Under the pieces are notes generated by a model. It ran no database searches. It saw nothing but the letters and a program-made list of their open reading frames with translations, and was not told the DNA's origin. This document shows, piece after piece, positions 1-13,700 of a stretch of 64,000 nt of DNA. How positions within the stretch are numbered: the first letter of the stretch is position 1; each line of letters starts with the position of its first letter. Source of the stretch: Cloeon dipterum (taxonomy: Eukaryota > Arthropoda > Insecta > Ephemeroptera > Baetidae); assembly GCF_949628265.1 (NCBI RefSeq), contig NC_088787.1:17598501-17662500 (forward strand), in the 5' to 3' direction. A program made the translations under genes and the position numbers.

Positions 1-55
1 CTAAATTAAGAAAACTCAAGAATTTTGTAAAATTAATCAAAGCTCAAGCACTCAC

Positions 56-2107
56 ATTCAGCATCAGCATTGGGTCAGCGTGGATGAGGCGCACCATCCA
101 AAGCAGGAGGTTTTTATAGCTAGGCACCTCTTCACCCTTCTCTCTGAACTTGGAATTTCCAGGGCCTTTTAAAGCCAAAGACTATTTGAACAAGTTTGAA
201 AAAATTCAACTGCTAATTAATTTTAGTAACCTGAATCATTCTTAGCGGCGTGCTTGATATGCAGCCTTGAGTTACTTTGTTCAATGTGTCCGTAAACATG
301 CTTCTAAGCTCTGAGGATTTGTTGTAAACTAAATCGATTTGGGGCCACCATGGAAGTCGAGGTTGAGTGATTATCCTTTGAATATTTATTAATTAATTCA
401 TAATTAATTACTAATAATGCTGCTCATTTACCTGAATAAGGAGCTGACCAATACCAGGTGGTAAGTTGGTGGGGAATTCGGATTCAGGCAAACTTTGAGT
501 GCCTCATTATTGTGGGGCTTAATACGAAAGCAAGAGACAAAGCAGTCAATCATGAGATCAATATCATGCGCCATAAAAGTCTGTCCTCTAGAAAACTGCT
601 TAGGAGGACTGAAGAGCAAGGTCTGAAAGCAGATCAATTAGTAATCCAGCGTATTTATTGCAGAAAATTCTCACTTTGAGATCATTTATGATGCTTTGTA
701 CTAAGACAAATGCAGTGTGATTGGAATCAAATATATTATTAATGTATGTGGAGGCTTTGCACAGTTTGACGCAGGTAACTGCTGCGGCCTCAGTTTGCTG
801 TTTGGAAGCGCCATGAGATCCCACAGCCCTCTTGACGACATCAATGAACTGCTTCTTTTTGGAGTGGCGTGGCGAACAAGGAGCGCCGCTGTCTGCATTC
901 ATTATCTCCTCAAGCACTTTCTGCACATTTGCATAATGCTACTTCAGCGAATTCTGGGTAAAATAAATTAATTTACCGGCGACAGGAGAAGAAGGACTAT
1001 TTGAAGGGGCCACACTGCCGCTCTACCCTTCTTGTTGTCAGCGAATCCGTCGAGAATGTCAAAAAGAACTTCGCAGTTTTTTGATAAATCTTCATTAGGA
1101 TTTTTCTGCAGCTCAGCAAACTCCTGAGGATACGTGTCCATCCAGTTCCAGATGGCTTTCTCTAAGGAGTTAATCAGCACCAAGTGTGCTGATTTTTTCA
1201 GCAGACGAAACTTGGCGTTGGTTTCTGTTTATATATGGATATTAATTTTATAATTAATTATACTTTAAAACAATATATTTACCACTCAAAAGCTTTGCCA
1301 ATCTGACTGCATCAACATTGATGTGCTGAATCAGCTCCAGGTCACTGTAATCTGGATTTTCATCATTGCATGCGCTCAGCTCTTGGAGCCTTAGAAAGAA
1401 TCATAAAATAATTTATTTTTTAAACAATTTGAATTTGGTACTACCTGGCTGAAATTCTATTGAAAACAGCATTGAAAAAGTTCAAGCTTAGAGCAAATAG
1501 AACCTTGGAGGCTAAATTCTTCACGTTCACGCAATTCGCAGCCTCGTGGATGGGATCTACCAATGTAATACATTATATAATATTTTATCTTATTAAATTT
1601 TTATTTACCATTGCCAATGAATTGGCAAATTTCTCTTAGCAGCAGTTTAACATTCATGTTTTCGTCAAATCTGGCTGTGTCTTTAGGTTGTCCGCTCAGA
1701 CACTGCTCTAGGGTGTCCAATACAATGAGTAAGCTTTCGTTTAAATTGCGCTCATAGTCTGGCCCGTGGGGACGAGGACCACTAATCAAACACTGCCGGG
1801 AAATAAAAAAGTCAATACCCCTATAGACGGAATTAAACACCCGTATTTTACCAATTCATTGACCCTCTGCAAAATTTTGGTCAGCCCAGAAATGACTAGA
1901 GAGAACCGGTGCCTGCTGATCTCGATGAGGCACCGCTTGTTCTGGTCCATATTCACCCTGGAATGCGTGGTGAGAGGCCCTGTCCGGCATGGCAGCTGCA
2001 TAAAGTGGAGAGAATGAGCACCGAAACGAGCGCCAGGCGGGATTTACCTGTTCCTCGAAACGGATGATAAGCGACGACACCCATTCGACGGGTTTCTGAG
2101 TGGCCAT
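56..2107 (-). CDS. Nf1: Neurofibromin (NF1), N-terminal 521 codons, partial at left edge
   Basis: Neurofibromin is a large cytoplasmic Ras GTPase-activating protein; its GAP domain lies beyond the left edge. Ten exons join in phase: 2048-2107, 1852-1995, 1609-1792, 1445-1556, 1283-1389, 977-1224, 675-920, 432-622, 231-375 and 56-181 (donor GT at 54-55, so the gene continues). The start MATQKPVEWVSSLI matches the known NF1 N-terminus, and the first exon ends exactly at FEEQ. Family landmarks follow in order: HRFSLVISGLTKILQRVNEL, GQPKDTARFDENMNVKLLL, INSLEKAIWNWMDTYPQEF, KGRAAVWPLQIVLLLL, TCVKLCKASTYINN, DIDLMIDCFVSCFRI and LLLWMVRLIHADPMLMLN. No frameshift or in-frame stop occurs inside the exons. 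The gene lies head-away from UFSP1 on the same strand. Exon edges are my reading; the identity is secure. Confidence 0.96.
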
Positions 2108-2400
2108 CTCAAGGTGCCTCCAAGCTAGGGCACTTCCATTGAAGGCCCACCGTCCGCAGCAACAGGGGGGCGATACGACGACCGCCTTTGCCTGGGCCTG
2201 CCGCGAGCTGCTGCTCTTGCTTCTCAATGAAACCCGAATCAATCAATGAGCAGTGGTGTCAGCTTCTGCGACTGCGCCCGCCCACGCAAAAATAAATACG
2301 GCCGGGTGGAGGGCGAGGAAAGGGCCTAAGCAGGGGTGCTGCGCTGTTGCCGCGCGGCTAGGGCTGCAGATCCAACCCCTAAGTGGCGGGAAAAAGTTTG
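2108..2400 (-). promoter_or_regulatory. Likely 5'UTR and promoter of NF1
   Basis: This stretch just upstream of the NF1 start codon is clearly richer in G and C than the AT-rich DNA beyond 2.4 kb. I see no TATA box at a fixed distance, which fits a housekeeping-type dispersed promoter. The transcription start cannot be placed from the sequence. Confidence 0.3.
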
Positions 2401-5400
2401 CAGGGGAAGGAATACATTGAGCGATGACTCAAAGTGCAAACGTCAATACAAAGCTGTATGAATTGCAGCACACGGTTTATACCTTTGAGAAATCTTGAAT
2501 GAGAAAAACTATTCCATAAACGGCAAAAAGGCTTGAGGATAAAGAATAACAAAAAAATATTATTATTATAATAAACAGCCTATCTCTTCCTTCTTTCTTA
2601 TCCGTTCATTGTGGAAACGCCAGTTCCGTCTTATGAATTCTATGAACTTAATAATTAAAAGTTTATTTTTTAAGTTTATTTTTTTAATTTTATCAGAATG
2701 CAGACAAAATTTACTATAACAATGAAGAAAATAAAAAAAACAAATATAGGTAACACGGATGAGAAGATTTTTCCAAGTTTCCCATATATTTTTTCTATTG
2801 GCTGGATGTTGTGTCTCATGTCAAATTTTTTCTACACACTATTTTTTGAAATTATAAATTAGAAAAAGAATAATCTAAAAGATTGACCAGTTCAGAAGAG
2901 AACAATCAATAAATTCTAACGTAATATTACGCAGCTGGAATTTGCAATTAGATCAAAAATTATTCGCATGGCTAAATTTATTTGTGTGTTCTGTGAGTCG
3001 TTGCGCGTTTTTCCTCAGTTCAAGAGCTAATAATGAAAAAAATCGCAGCAACGCACACGATTGCACTCGAACTGGAGGGTTGGCACACTGCGGAGTAAAA
3101 ATAAAGCAATCGGAAGCAGTGGGGGACACATTTGCATGAGTGCGTGCGCGGTGTTCGCGTTCGCTCGCCAAGCAGACTTGCACACTTTTTAAGACAAGGA
3201 AACCGAAGTGTGCACAACAACAAGAGCATAGGCTTTAAGTTTGAGCACAAACACTTCATTTGCGAAACAATGAAGAGCCAAGAACAAAACTACAGAGTAA
3301 TAAATTTCGGCTTACAAATGCAAGCAAAAAATATTCCAGGACAGTTAACATTGAGCGCTCCAAGTGGAAAATTTTTCTTTGGTCTTGTGAATGCATTTAT
3401 GTCTTGAATTTAACTTTTTGCAAAGGGTTGTGTCAAAACAAACTGTAAAGGAATAAAAGAAGTTATTTATGGCTTAATTCAAGCGTGATTAAATTATTCA
3501 AAATGTTTATTATTTCTTCATCGCTGGTTGATGAAAAAATACAATTTATTGCTGTGGTCACGTGAGAGGACAAAATATTCGTGGATATGCAAGGGGGATC
3601 ATTTATCCCCTCATCAAATCTCATCGCTTCATGGTTCCTTCTTATGAACTCTTCTTTTTGGTATCAATACGTTTAAAATTTACATATTATTGGTCCGTAA
3701 TTTTTAAAATGCAAATCGCAATTTTTCAACAATAGTGACATCCAAGGAGAATCGAACGAAAGTGTGAATGTGAGTTCATATATGCATTAAAATGCATGAA
3801 ATACGTTGGAATAAATTAGACGAAACTGCAATTTTCCGAGTCAATGCAGCTTGCCGCAGAAATCATTTTCCACTTGATAGAACCAACAACTCAATAAACG
3901 AAACGTTTTTACAATAGAGCCCTGGTCACTCATTTGACCCTGGGTCAGATTAACGAAGCCACCGATCTCAATAACAGTTATAAAAAAAAACACGAAAAAC
4001 CTTGTGTTTGTAAGGGGTATTGGACTGAAAAATAAGAATTGGCGTCCGCGAAAGAGACGTAGTGAAAAGAAGGGGACATGGGTCTGCTGCTGACATAGTA
4101 AATTTAATTTTTCAACCCATTTGAGGCGAGATTGTGACAGAAAACGAAATTTTTTGCCTCCGTGAAGCACGAATTTATGTGAATTTAAGTGATTAACTTG
4201 GCGTGACTCGCAGCTTCCCTCTTATCACCCCCAGTTTGCTCTTTGAATATGATCGCCGGCGGCGGATACTTTTCACGCGCCAAGCATTATTGACATCTTT
4301 ATTGTCATTATTTTGAGTGCGTTTATTGAAAACTGCTCAAGCACAAATAATCAGAAAATCTGAGCTACTCGATAAGACGCGCGCAGCGTGACGAATTTAT
4401 TAAGTGCTTCGATGCATTTCTGATTTGAAAAACGGGTAAAACCTGAGCTTTACGTGACGGAAATAGTGCAAAAGAGTGCAAATCCACGAAAATAATATAC
4501 CAGACAAAGCGTGAATTGCTCAACCCTTTTAAATTCTCTCGCCCTGATCGGATTGCACTAGAAAAAAAACCACCGTTTTGCGGAGCAGGGAGTTCCCACA
4601 GATTGTCTTTTGCAGTCCAACATATCAAATCTTTTAGTAATGTCAACGGACTCCTAGTTATATATTTGACAACCTCCAAATGTGTATTTGAGATGTCCAG
4701 TTTCCGGCAGCTTGCGTCATAATTTGTATTTATCCTTTGAGGAATCGAAAATCCGTTCCCTAAATTTATTTTTCCCTGCTGATAAATGGTGGGGAGTGGC
4801 GTGTTTTGATCAGAAATTTTGCCTGCTGAGCAATTTATGATTTTGATTGTTCGCCGCTTTTCTCATTCTTTTCATTTCTTGTCGCCGCGCCACTGGCAGC
4901 TGACTGAAGGCGAGGGACGCTACAGCATTGATTTGATATAACACAAAATGTTTAGAGAGACTGCTGCGTTTGGTTCATTGTGTTCCGCAATCAGGACTCT
5001 CTAACTCGCCGCGTGTAAAATATGGATGATGCATCTCGCGTTATGAATAGCGCAGCGAGAATCATACACACAACAAAGTGTGCACGATTTTGTGTCAATG
5101 TCAATCGCATCAAAGCAAATGTGAAACAAACCCCTTGGAAGACGTGGCCAGTATGAAATTTCATCATGCTCTTAACGCTTTAGATGCCCAAGGTCCCAGG
5201 CATAATATATAAATTTCTCCAGCGAAGATGAGAAAATAATTTGCATTTAAAAATTTTGCAAGATTTAATATAAATTTACTCCTTTTTATGTGAAGTTAAT
5301 TTCAAAAGAAAAAAATATGTGCAGAAACCGAGGATAGCTTAAACAAGCTGTGTCTAAACTGAAAGGGGTGATATTCAGCTCCGAAAAATATTGTTCTTTG

Positions 5401-6020
5401 CTTATAATTCATGAAAATGACAAAATTCAACAAAAGTTTAATATTAAAGGGAAAAATAATTTGATGCCAGAATATTTGCAATTAAATAACTAGAAACTTC
5501 ACGAAATTTTCCATAAGCTGTCGATTCGAAACATGCAGTAATTTTAAATTTCACAATCAGACGTCTGTCAATCCTCCAGCCATCCCGACCCCGCCGGTCA
5601 CAATAACCCCCTTTGGAGAGGGCCCGCCAATGCACCCCTGCGCGAACGTCTGACGTCTGAGTGGTGCGTGTCTCGCCCCCCCCCCCCCCAAGACCACCCA
5701 GGGCAGGCTGGGACGCACATACGCCGACAAAGAATAACGTCGCTCCCAACTCCTGTCTGGCGGATCGAACCGCGCATGCAAATCACGCAAAATCAATTTA
5801 TCTCCGTCACTCCTGGTAGCTGTTGACCATTCACCACAATGGCCAACAATGCAACTCAAGGTGCATCTTGTTGTAGCGGTTTGTCGTTTGGAAAGTCGTA
5901 ATAAGAAAATACTGAATTCAAGTCTTTGATGGATTGAACTGTTATTCGCCCGCTAAAGAAGCTCTTTCTCCGCCAAATAATACAATCACAGATTAAAATT
6001 AGCGTAGCATCAATGCGATT
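2401..6020. other. Intergenic DNA between NF1 5' end and UFSP1 3' end
   Basis: AT-rich DNA without a convincing exon on either strand. The only local oddities are a run of 14 C at 5676-5689 in a GC-rich patch (5.55-5.78 kb) and short open frames that show no splice structure or protein-like composition. The 3'UTR of UFSP1 must occupy the right end; I could not pick its poly(A) signal. Confidence 0.6.
5676..5689. repeat. Homopolymer C14
   Basis: Fourteen consecutive C on the plus strand within a GC-rich patch. Such runs are prone to length error in sequencing and to slippage. Confidence 0.9.
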
Positions 6021-7779
6021 CTATGTAGTAACAGGCAACGGCAGGCATAGATTGTAAAACGATGACTCCAAAAATTCACTCAGTTCGTACCAACGAACCC
6101 ATCCATCTGCTTGCAGTTTTTCAGTAGTCGTGGCGGTCCCAGCAAAGTGGGGATCCTAAGAAAAATTCCCTTTCAGTCTCGAAACACGAGTTAAATCAGT
6201 TTGTTAGCCAACCACAATCAGCAAGTGGCCTGCTCTTTCGCCGACGATGCACTTAGAGGAGCAGTCCAAGTTCCCGCCGGCCATGACAGGCCCTCCTCCA
6301 GACGCAAAGTGTTTTCGCAAAACGTCAATTTTGTCTTGCAGAGCCGCACCGGACGACATATGAATTATTCGGCAATCCCAGTTGTACAAGTGGCTTAAAA
6401 TATAGGTCGCCTAGAAAAGTTTGCGCGTCCCCGAAAATGTATCAAACGTCAGCATTAAATACCTCAACGCTTCCGATCCACTGTCTGGAGTTTCGGAAGC
6501 TGGCCGGCTTGTCTTCCATTTCAACGAGCATGTTCTGAATTTCTGGAATCGATGGAACTGCTGGCCCTTCCTTTTTATGGTTGAGTTTTAACCATGAGCA
6601 AATTGTCTGCAGAGTTCTATACCCGCAACCCCAACCCTGAAAATCAAATCAATCATTACAATTTAATAAAAAAAATAAATTTTCAAATAAAAGGTACCAC
6701 AAACAAAATAGCAATAGAAAAAACTAATGCGAGTAATCCTCCTAATTTACTAAGAGTGGAACGTAAAATTGCATAGGAAAATAAGAAATATCACTCAGGC
6801 TGAATTTGGGCAGGTGTAACTAGAGGGTTAGCTGGAATAAAATTATCTGGGTTTAATAAAGTCAAAAGTATTAAAGAGGCTAACATGAAAATAAACCCTA
6901 AAATATCATTAATAATATAATCTAAGGGTTTCATTGAGATAATTATAATTGAATGACAATAATTAACTGCTGGTACTGAAAAATGCGAAAAATATACTTT
7001 GGTTAGCCCTAATTTTAAAGTTGATTTCATATTGATAGCTCGTATCATGAACTGTGGTGTAAGTATTAATAATTAAAACAACATTAATTTAATCTTACTC
7101 CTGATAGCCTAGTCCTAGACTTTTTAAATGATAGTTTAAATTAAATGACAAATAATTCACTCCACGTGCGGAAGGGACGAACGCCTACCAGGAGCTCAAT
7201 TGTGCCTAGCCTGAGAATAAGAGCTTGCAGAACAGGAATTTTGTGAATACTTATCCCACTTGAAAAAAATTTAGCTGTTGCTTCGTTGCTCTGATCCTGA
7301 TGAGAGAAATAACTCATTCTTTAGTCATTTTTTAATTTCTAACATTCTAATTTCGGTTTTGGGGGTGATTTTTGCGCCATCGAACGAAGGAGGATTATAG
7401 TGATTTTCTGCGTATCATACATATAAAAAAGGGTAAAAATTATTATTTTTTTTTTTTGAACAAAAAGATCAAAACACACAGAGACACTTAACTACTATTT
7501 TAAAAGCTAAATTTTTCCACGTTCTTTTAGAGTTACTGTCATCCAGATTTAAATATGTTAGAATCATTGATGTATTTGTGCCTGAGTTAAGAAAGACCTT
7601 CAAATAATTACAATGACACGTACATTTATTATGTCTTAACCTAACCACCAATTAATTACCTTGTCATTGAAGCCGTCGCAGTTGTAATGATAGTAATGAT
7701 AGTCTCCCTGCACTCTCGTTTCGCAAACCCTGTCATGCCACGGATAGATCACGTTCCGGTCCACGTTAGTCAGCAGCAT
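6021..7779 (-). CDS. Ufsp1: UFM1-specific protease 1 (UFSP1-type cysteine protease), complete
   Basis: UFSP proteases (peptidase family C78) mature the ubiquitin-like protein UFM1 and can remove it from targets. Four exons give 208 aa: 7660-7779, 6463-6636, 6213-6410 and 6021-6155 (TAG stop). The catalytic Cys44 sits in GWGCGYR at the start of exon 2. Tyr32 lies 12 residues earlier, and Asp165 and His167 form the DPH motif at the start of exon 4. These spacings (12 and 121) closely match those I recall for mouse UFSP1 (Tyr41, Cys53, Asp175, His177). Other family blocks are [24 protein letters not shown] and [11 protein letters not shown]. The length and lack of a long N-terminal domain favour UFSP1 over UFSP2. 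An in-frame TAG stop lies just upstream of the chosen ATG. The last intron uses a weak donor (GTTGGC at 6212). Intron 1 contains a mitochondrial insertion. Confidence 0.93.
6686..6934 (-). pseudogene. Nuclear mitochondrial insertion (cytochrome b fragment) in UFSP1 intron 1
   Basis: On the minus strand a frame from about 6934 to 6686 reads as the C-terminal half of cytochrome b: [10 protein letters not shown], then [20 protein letters not shown], then a TGA (6791-6793), then [11 protein letters not shown] and [17 protein letters not shown]. The TGA falls exactly where cytochrome b has the Trp of PEW, so the segment was encoded with TGA as tryptophan, as in mitochondria. About six residues (a GDP-containing stretch before NPDNF) are missing compared with the usual protein. 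It has no nuclear coding role: it lies in an intron and the nuclear code stops at the TGA. The adjacent 6935-7140 is also very AT-rich and may belong to the same insertion, but I could not match it. Confidence 0.85.
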
Positions 7780-10700
7780 GATAATCTAGTCACTATTACA
7801 GGGCAAAACTCTTGTCCGCAATAATTATTGCAAATTTCAGGACGATCGCCAAGACCAGATGTTGACGCCGGCACGCTGTTTTGTTTACGTTCACAAGAAG
7901 GAGGCGTGCCAGGCAAGACGTCACCACGCAAGTGCGGCACTCAAATCTAAAACAGATCGCGCGTTGGGAAAAATGAAAAATTTAATAATAAGTTGCCATA
8001 ATTGTTAAATTTGATCACAACGCGAGTAAAAATTTAGCGAGAAATTAATGATATTGAAATACGAAAAAATGTTCTTACATACTGATTACGAAGAGTTAGA
8101 GCCATCAAATTAAGAAGCCATAAAAACTCAAAATTTTCATCAAACAGATTAAAAAAATTATGTTTTCAAAGAAGTAGTGCATTTTCATCAAAGCTGTATT
8201 AAAAAATGTTTCATATACAAAATCATTATTGTAACTGAGTCAAAACAGAGAGATGAAACCATTTTTGCTTATTTCACTTTTAAATAAATTTTTCTAACGG
8301 AAATCAAATGATGATATAATGCCCTGAAAGACACAGCAAATGAACTATAGTTGAAAGCTGAAATTTCTTAATAGCGCAAAGATTGTAGCAAATATTTTGA
8401 TTTAATAAGCATATGATTTTAGAACGTAGGAAAATTAATTATAAAAATTGTTGTTTATCAATTAATTCGTTCTGTCTCGATCGCTAATTCATTATTCGGA
8501 TATTTCTTCGTTTGTATGAGTTTGAAAAAAATCCAATTTTGTGTGCAGATTAATTCTTTATATCAAAGGGGATAGAGTTTAACTTAAATACAAATATTAA
8601 AGGATTGAGCTATTTTTAGATTTCGTAAATGGAGAAAAACGGGTAATGCATAATGCAACATGAGTTCATAATACCAAAGAAAAAATTTAAAAAAAAGAGG
8701 TTAATGTGATACATGGTCGTTCAAGCTGCGTGCCCTCCCCGCTTTTTGACTCTGTGCATATTGATGCCGCGGCTTGTGCCAAAACTAGTTTCAGCAGCAG
8801 CTAACAAATATAAGAGATAAGCAGCAGCCGGCATAATATTGTATTGCAGAATTTGCAGCAGCGTCGTGCGCATGCATCGGTGCAGATAAAAACAGAGTTT
8901 GCAAACTCGTACATCATCGTGTTCCACATTACAACTGGTGTTGCAAAAATTGTAATTGAAATCGAATAGTGCTCGCGTGTCCAGCACGCTGCCTGATAAC
9001 AAATGGAGTCAAATGAAAAGCTGCTGCTGTGATGGATGAAGTTGGGTCGCTAAATGAATAAGCTGATTACCGAGAGGTAATGTTTGAATGGAATAAATTT
9101 GTCTCCTTATAATGGAGCCCTGGCGACTGCTGAAATAATAATCCAATTCAAAAGCTTTGCTCACTCACTCACTCATGCACTCCGTCGTGATATTGTATAA
9201 TCGTTTAATCAGATTAAAAACATCGGGGGCCGGGTGCATCCCTGCTCGTTCCACAAACACAAGGGCCCATTAAGAGGTGGCCAGGAATTTTTGAATATGC
9301 ATGCCGTTTGTCCATTGTCTGATTTGGGAGGACTTCCCCGAAAATGGCCCTGTGACAAATAAGCCAAAATATTACAGAGAGAATGCACTACTTTGACTAT
9401 CAGGGTCAAATGAATAGCCGTGATGCGATTAGCTGACCCGCGGATGCATCCGCAGCTACATTGTTCAAATATTTGTTCTGCTCGCTTAGCGTGCACAAAA
9501 CGGATTACTGCGTTTTCTGTCCCCTTCGCAATACTATCTCGAGAGCAGTGTGGTTTTCTAGATAATAATGCATACAGGCAAGGCTGCTGCGATGTCAAAA
9601 GTGGAGGATTCGGCGGAATTCGCGGCCACCATTGACAATGAAAGCGTGCGACTCGGCGCATCTTTTCAATAAAAGCCCGCATTTGTGCATCAGTGATTTG
9701 TACTTTTTTTCTAAAGGGAATCCCGTATCAAATCAAAAGGGGAGTATTTCTGGGTATAATGTCTGGTTTTACGAGCGACTCCCTTTGGACGACAGAATTT
9801 AGTTCGTTGAGCTTGCCAAATCATTTTACCATAAAGCAGTAAACTTTTAGCTCGTTTTAGTTCTAAAATTTTTTTTCTGGATCGACTGTACAACTACGTA
9901 CCCCAAACATAAAATATACGTGAAGTTATTTTGATAAAAATACATTTTTCTGCATTTTTCAGACAGTGAGTAGTGAACTAAAAAGTATCCTGTCTTCAAA
10001 TTCACGTTTTAACTTTCTTGAGAGGATCGGATCTTCACAGGAAGATATTGAACAAGAATGCGAGGTGGTCCATTGAATCATGAACTAAAGCGCTGCAATG
10101 TATCTTCTTTAATGTGCGATACATAACCGAAAATAACTAAGAGGTAATTATGATGCTCAATTCTCGAAAAATCAGGCCGCTCATTTCCAATTTTTTTTTT
10201 TACTTGATTTCCATTCCTTTTGTCATGATCAGGTCGAACATACTGCTGGAGACAATTTGCTCTTGTGGCAGAATAAATTGTAATTTTCAGCAGGAATTTA
10301 TTGCTCACGCTTGTCTAGCAATTATCTTTTCAAATTTTTAAATCAAGAGAAATTAAAATTTTAATTATATTGTATTAATTGCAAGGCAAATGAAGCCGAT
10401 TTCCACGGAAATTTAACATCGCTCATGCAAGGTATAATATTATTTAGCTTACAGTATCCAATTTAATTTTACTTTGGAAATCCCTTTTCTGAAATATTGA
10501 AATATCAAGTTGAGTGTGATGCATGTTTAGTGAAATAATTGAACTATAGAGAAGTTTGAAAGAAATCACTGTGATCAGTTTCTTTCCTTTCTTTCGTTTG
10601 TTTCTTATGGGATTCATACATAGATATATAAACAATGGGCTCAACATTTAAAAGGTGAAAGTAATATCTCAAGCAATTATAATGCATTCAAACAGTATAA

Positions 10701-13700
10701 GAACAATGCGAACGACATGCATTTCAATCATCATGGTATGAATCTTCAAGTGCTTTCACGAGACGCTCTGTACAATACCAATCATAATGAACAATATTGC
10801 CAAATAATTATTTTACTCTCGTTGATTTCCTATCCAATTTCCATGCATGAAAGAAAGATGAAAGGCGATCTAATTTCTTATATTAGATCACAATCAGGTA
10901 AGTGATTTATTGTTGAAAATCCATCATTGAAGTCACCAAACAATTTTTCAGCTCTCGGCTTTACACGCACGTAGCGCTCCGCCTTTTCAGCTTCTGTCAG
11001 GGGACAGAGTCATAATATATCGCACCGCAATTTATAATACATATCTGGAGTAGGCTGAGGGTTGTTGGCTGGATGAAAAATGGCAAATAAATCTGCGTCA
11101 CGAGTTCAACTGGGCGGAGAAAAGGGTTTTGTCGTGTGTGTGTGTGTGCAAATTTGAGCCGACGCGTACAGTACGAAATGAATCATAGCTCACTCTCCAG
11201 CCTTTTACAGCGCAGTTATTAATAAAGGCTTTTTGTGTTCGAGAGTCACAATGGGACGGCACTGCAGAGAGAGGACTAACACGCACGTGAATGCGATTTG
11301 GATATGTGCCGCGTCTTATTGTATCGTCGAAGTGCGATAAATCTCGGTGCGCTGAAAAGGATTGAACCAATTTTGTCACTAATACATTTGGATGCATTTA
11401 TTCGCCGCGGAATCCTGCATTTATTCATCGCACAATTGAAATGTATATCAGCAGAGCAGTTTGTTTGGACAAATTTATGTTGAGAATCCTTTTCTTCGTT
11501 CACCCCTTCTGTGCTGACCCTCTTCAGTCTTCAACTGCCGCCGCGTGACTTCAGAGATGATGAAAATGAGACGTTATGAAAATTCGTGCCGAGGCCTCTT
11601 TCTCCGAAATGAGCAGGAAAGAGAGGGATATTTTATTCATTCATTTAGCAGAAATTAAAGAAAATCGTGTCGCGAGTAACAAATCCATATTATTAATGCA
11701 GCACGCGCACCGGTCGTTTTACGGTTTCGAAGCAGAACAGGAAAGTAGCTGCCGTAAAAGCAGGCCATAAATGTGTGGCCACGAATTTTTATGCTTTCGG
11801 CGCACCAGAAGTATATATGCATAAAAGATGCAAATGCACGGGGAGAGCAGCATCGCTCCTTTCACTTGCTCCTCTTCGTGAATGTCGTGCGCTGCTGTTG
11901 TTGTTAGGCGTACATCTTTATGGCGAATAATTGCCTCTGCGTTTTGACGCGCTGATTTTACTTTCTAAAATGCAAATGACGATGCACTTTTCGCGCACGA
12001 GATGAGCACATTAATGAGAGAGTGGTGTCTGCTGGCAACCGAACTTTTCAAAATAAACAATCACCGCGGGATTAAATAACAAAGAAGTGACATTTCAAAA
12101 TTTGAATAGACGTAAACCGCAAAAAAGTCTTTTGACTTGTTTAGAATTTTAATCGTGTCCCAGAGTGACGCAGCAGTTCAGGGTCAAACATTTTGGTGTT
12201 TTATTGTTCTCCTACGCCGAGTTTTTTATAATGCAATTTTGCCTACCAAGTGAACGAGTTATGACCACAATTTGTGATTTCTCATTTCAGAAAATTTCCC
12301 GTGAGTTATTTTTTTGCGGTAGAATGGTGCGTAAAATTAATTATGTTGATATTAAAAAGAAAAAAATTAAATTTATAAAAATTATAGCCAAGCGAAAAAA
12401 ATTGCTTTTCATATAATAAAAACAGTCAAGATGGTCAAGATGTAATGAGAAAAGAATTCGAAATCGCTCCTCTGTACGGAATTAATTTAAGAATGGGCGG
12501 CTAAGATTGAATTTGAAAGAAAAAATAATTTCGCACGATCCCATGCTATACAGTTAAAATGTTTCTGTACCTCTGTCCCCATCATATACTTTACCCGTCA
12601 AACAAAAATTAAAATTAATTATGTGTGGAGCCAGTTGTAGTTTTTCTTTCTCTGGCATAGATTTTAACCCTTTAAATTTAAGTAGAAGTCTAAAATAATT
12701 CAAACACCTGTTAATTAAGAAAAATGGGGGCGTTTCTTAATTTCCTTAGTGAAAGAAATTACCACATAATTAAATAAAAACGCATTATCCACAATTCGGC
12801 TTTAGAAGCAAACCTGTTATTTATTTTTGCTGTGTGTATTGATGCTCTGCTCACTCACTCTTCACACACAAACAACAATGACACAGGGTTAAATTACAGT
12901 CTTGGAGCGAGCAAATGATACCATTGACCTTAGCCTTAAACGCTACACTGGACTGCCCACTTCGGTGAATAAATGAAATTACAGACCTGCGCTGCATCAG
13001 ATTTGCGTATTCGAGACCACGCGTTTCCTGCCTCTCGTGAGGGTCGCTCTTTGATCTCGGCGGGGCACTTCCTGCCACCAACCTCTCAGATGTCACAACA
13101 TTTCGCCGCCCGCCTCCTTCCCAGAAGGGCGTCGTCCTCGTCAGCACCGCAGGCACTCTAATTACGCGTGATTAGCCCCAAATTACGTTAGTGTAAAACG
13201 ATATGCTTTGCATTTTAGCCGCGTCTCTGCGTTCAAGGGGTTACAGCAACGTCGACACTTCATTATTTATCCGACTCAAGCTGCTTTTCTCGTTGTTCTG
13301 TATCATCTGCGCGTTAATGATGATAATAAATGAGATGATTCTGTTGTCACACAAAGTTTATGTAGCGAGAAAATGATAATAGCAAAGGAGGAGAGCACCC
13401 TATGCGATAAGACGAAAAAACTAATTTCTATTATACGTTTTGACGTCCAGCAGACAGTTCTCTGCAGCAGAAGGCCATTGTTGTTCTAAAACAGCAGACC
13501 CCTTTGGATATGTGTTTTGCTCAGCGGCAAGAGGTTAAAAAAGCGAATCTCAACCGAAGCAGATTTCTCAGCCAAGGGTGGAGAGCGAACCACCCCTGGG
13601 CGCATCCACCACGCTCTCTTCTTGCCGATTGTTTCGCCGCGAGGATGCATTTTTATTTTGAATAATGCGGCGGCAGCTGAAATGGAATAAGCCTTTCGTC

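Noticed and set aside
672..684. Bantam-like seed (TGAGATCAT) on the plus strand
   Set aside because: It lies across an NF1 exon boundary and has no hairpin partner.
9209..9682. 157-codon open frame on the minus strand
   Set aside because: No family motif, no signal or membrane pattern, no splice context; composition fits a chance frame in less AT-rich DNA.
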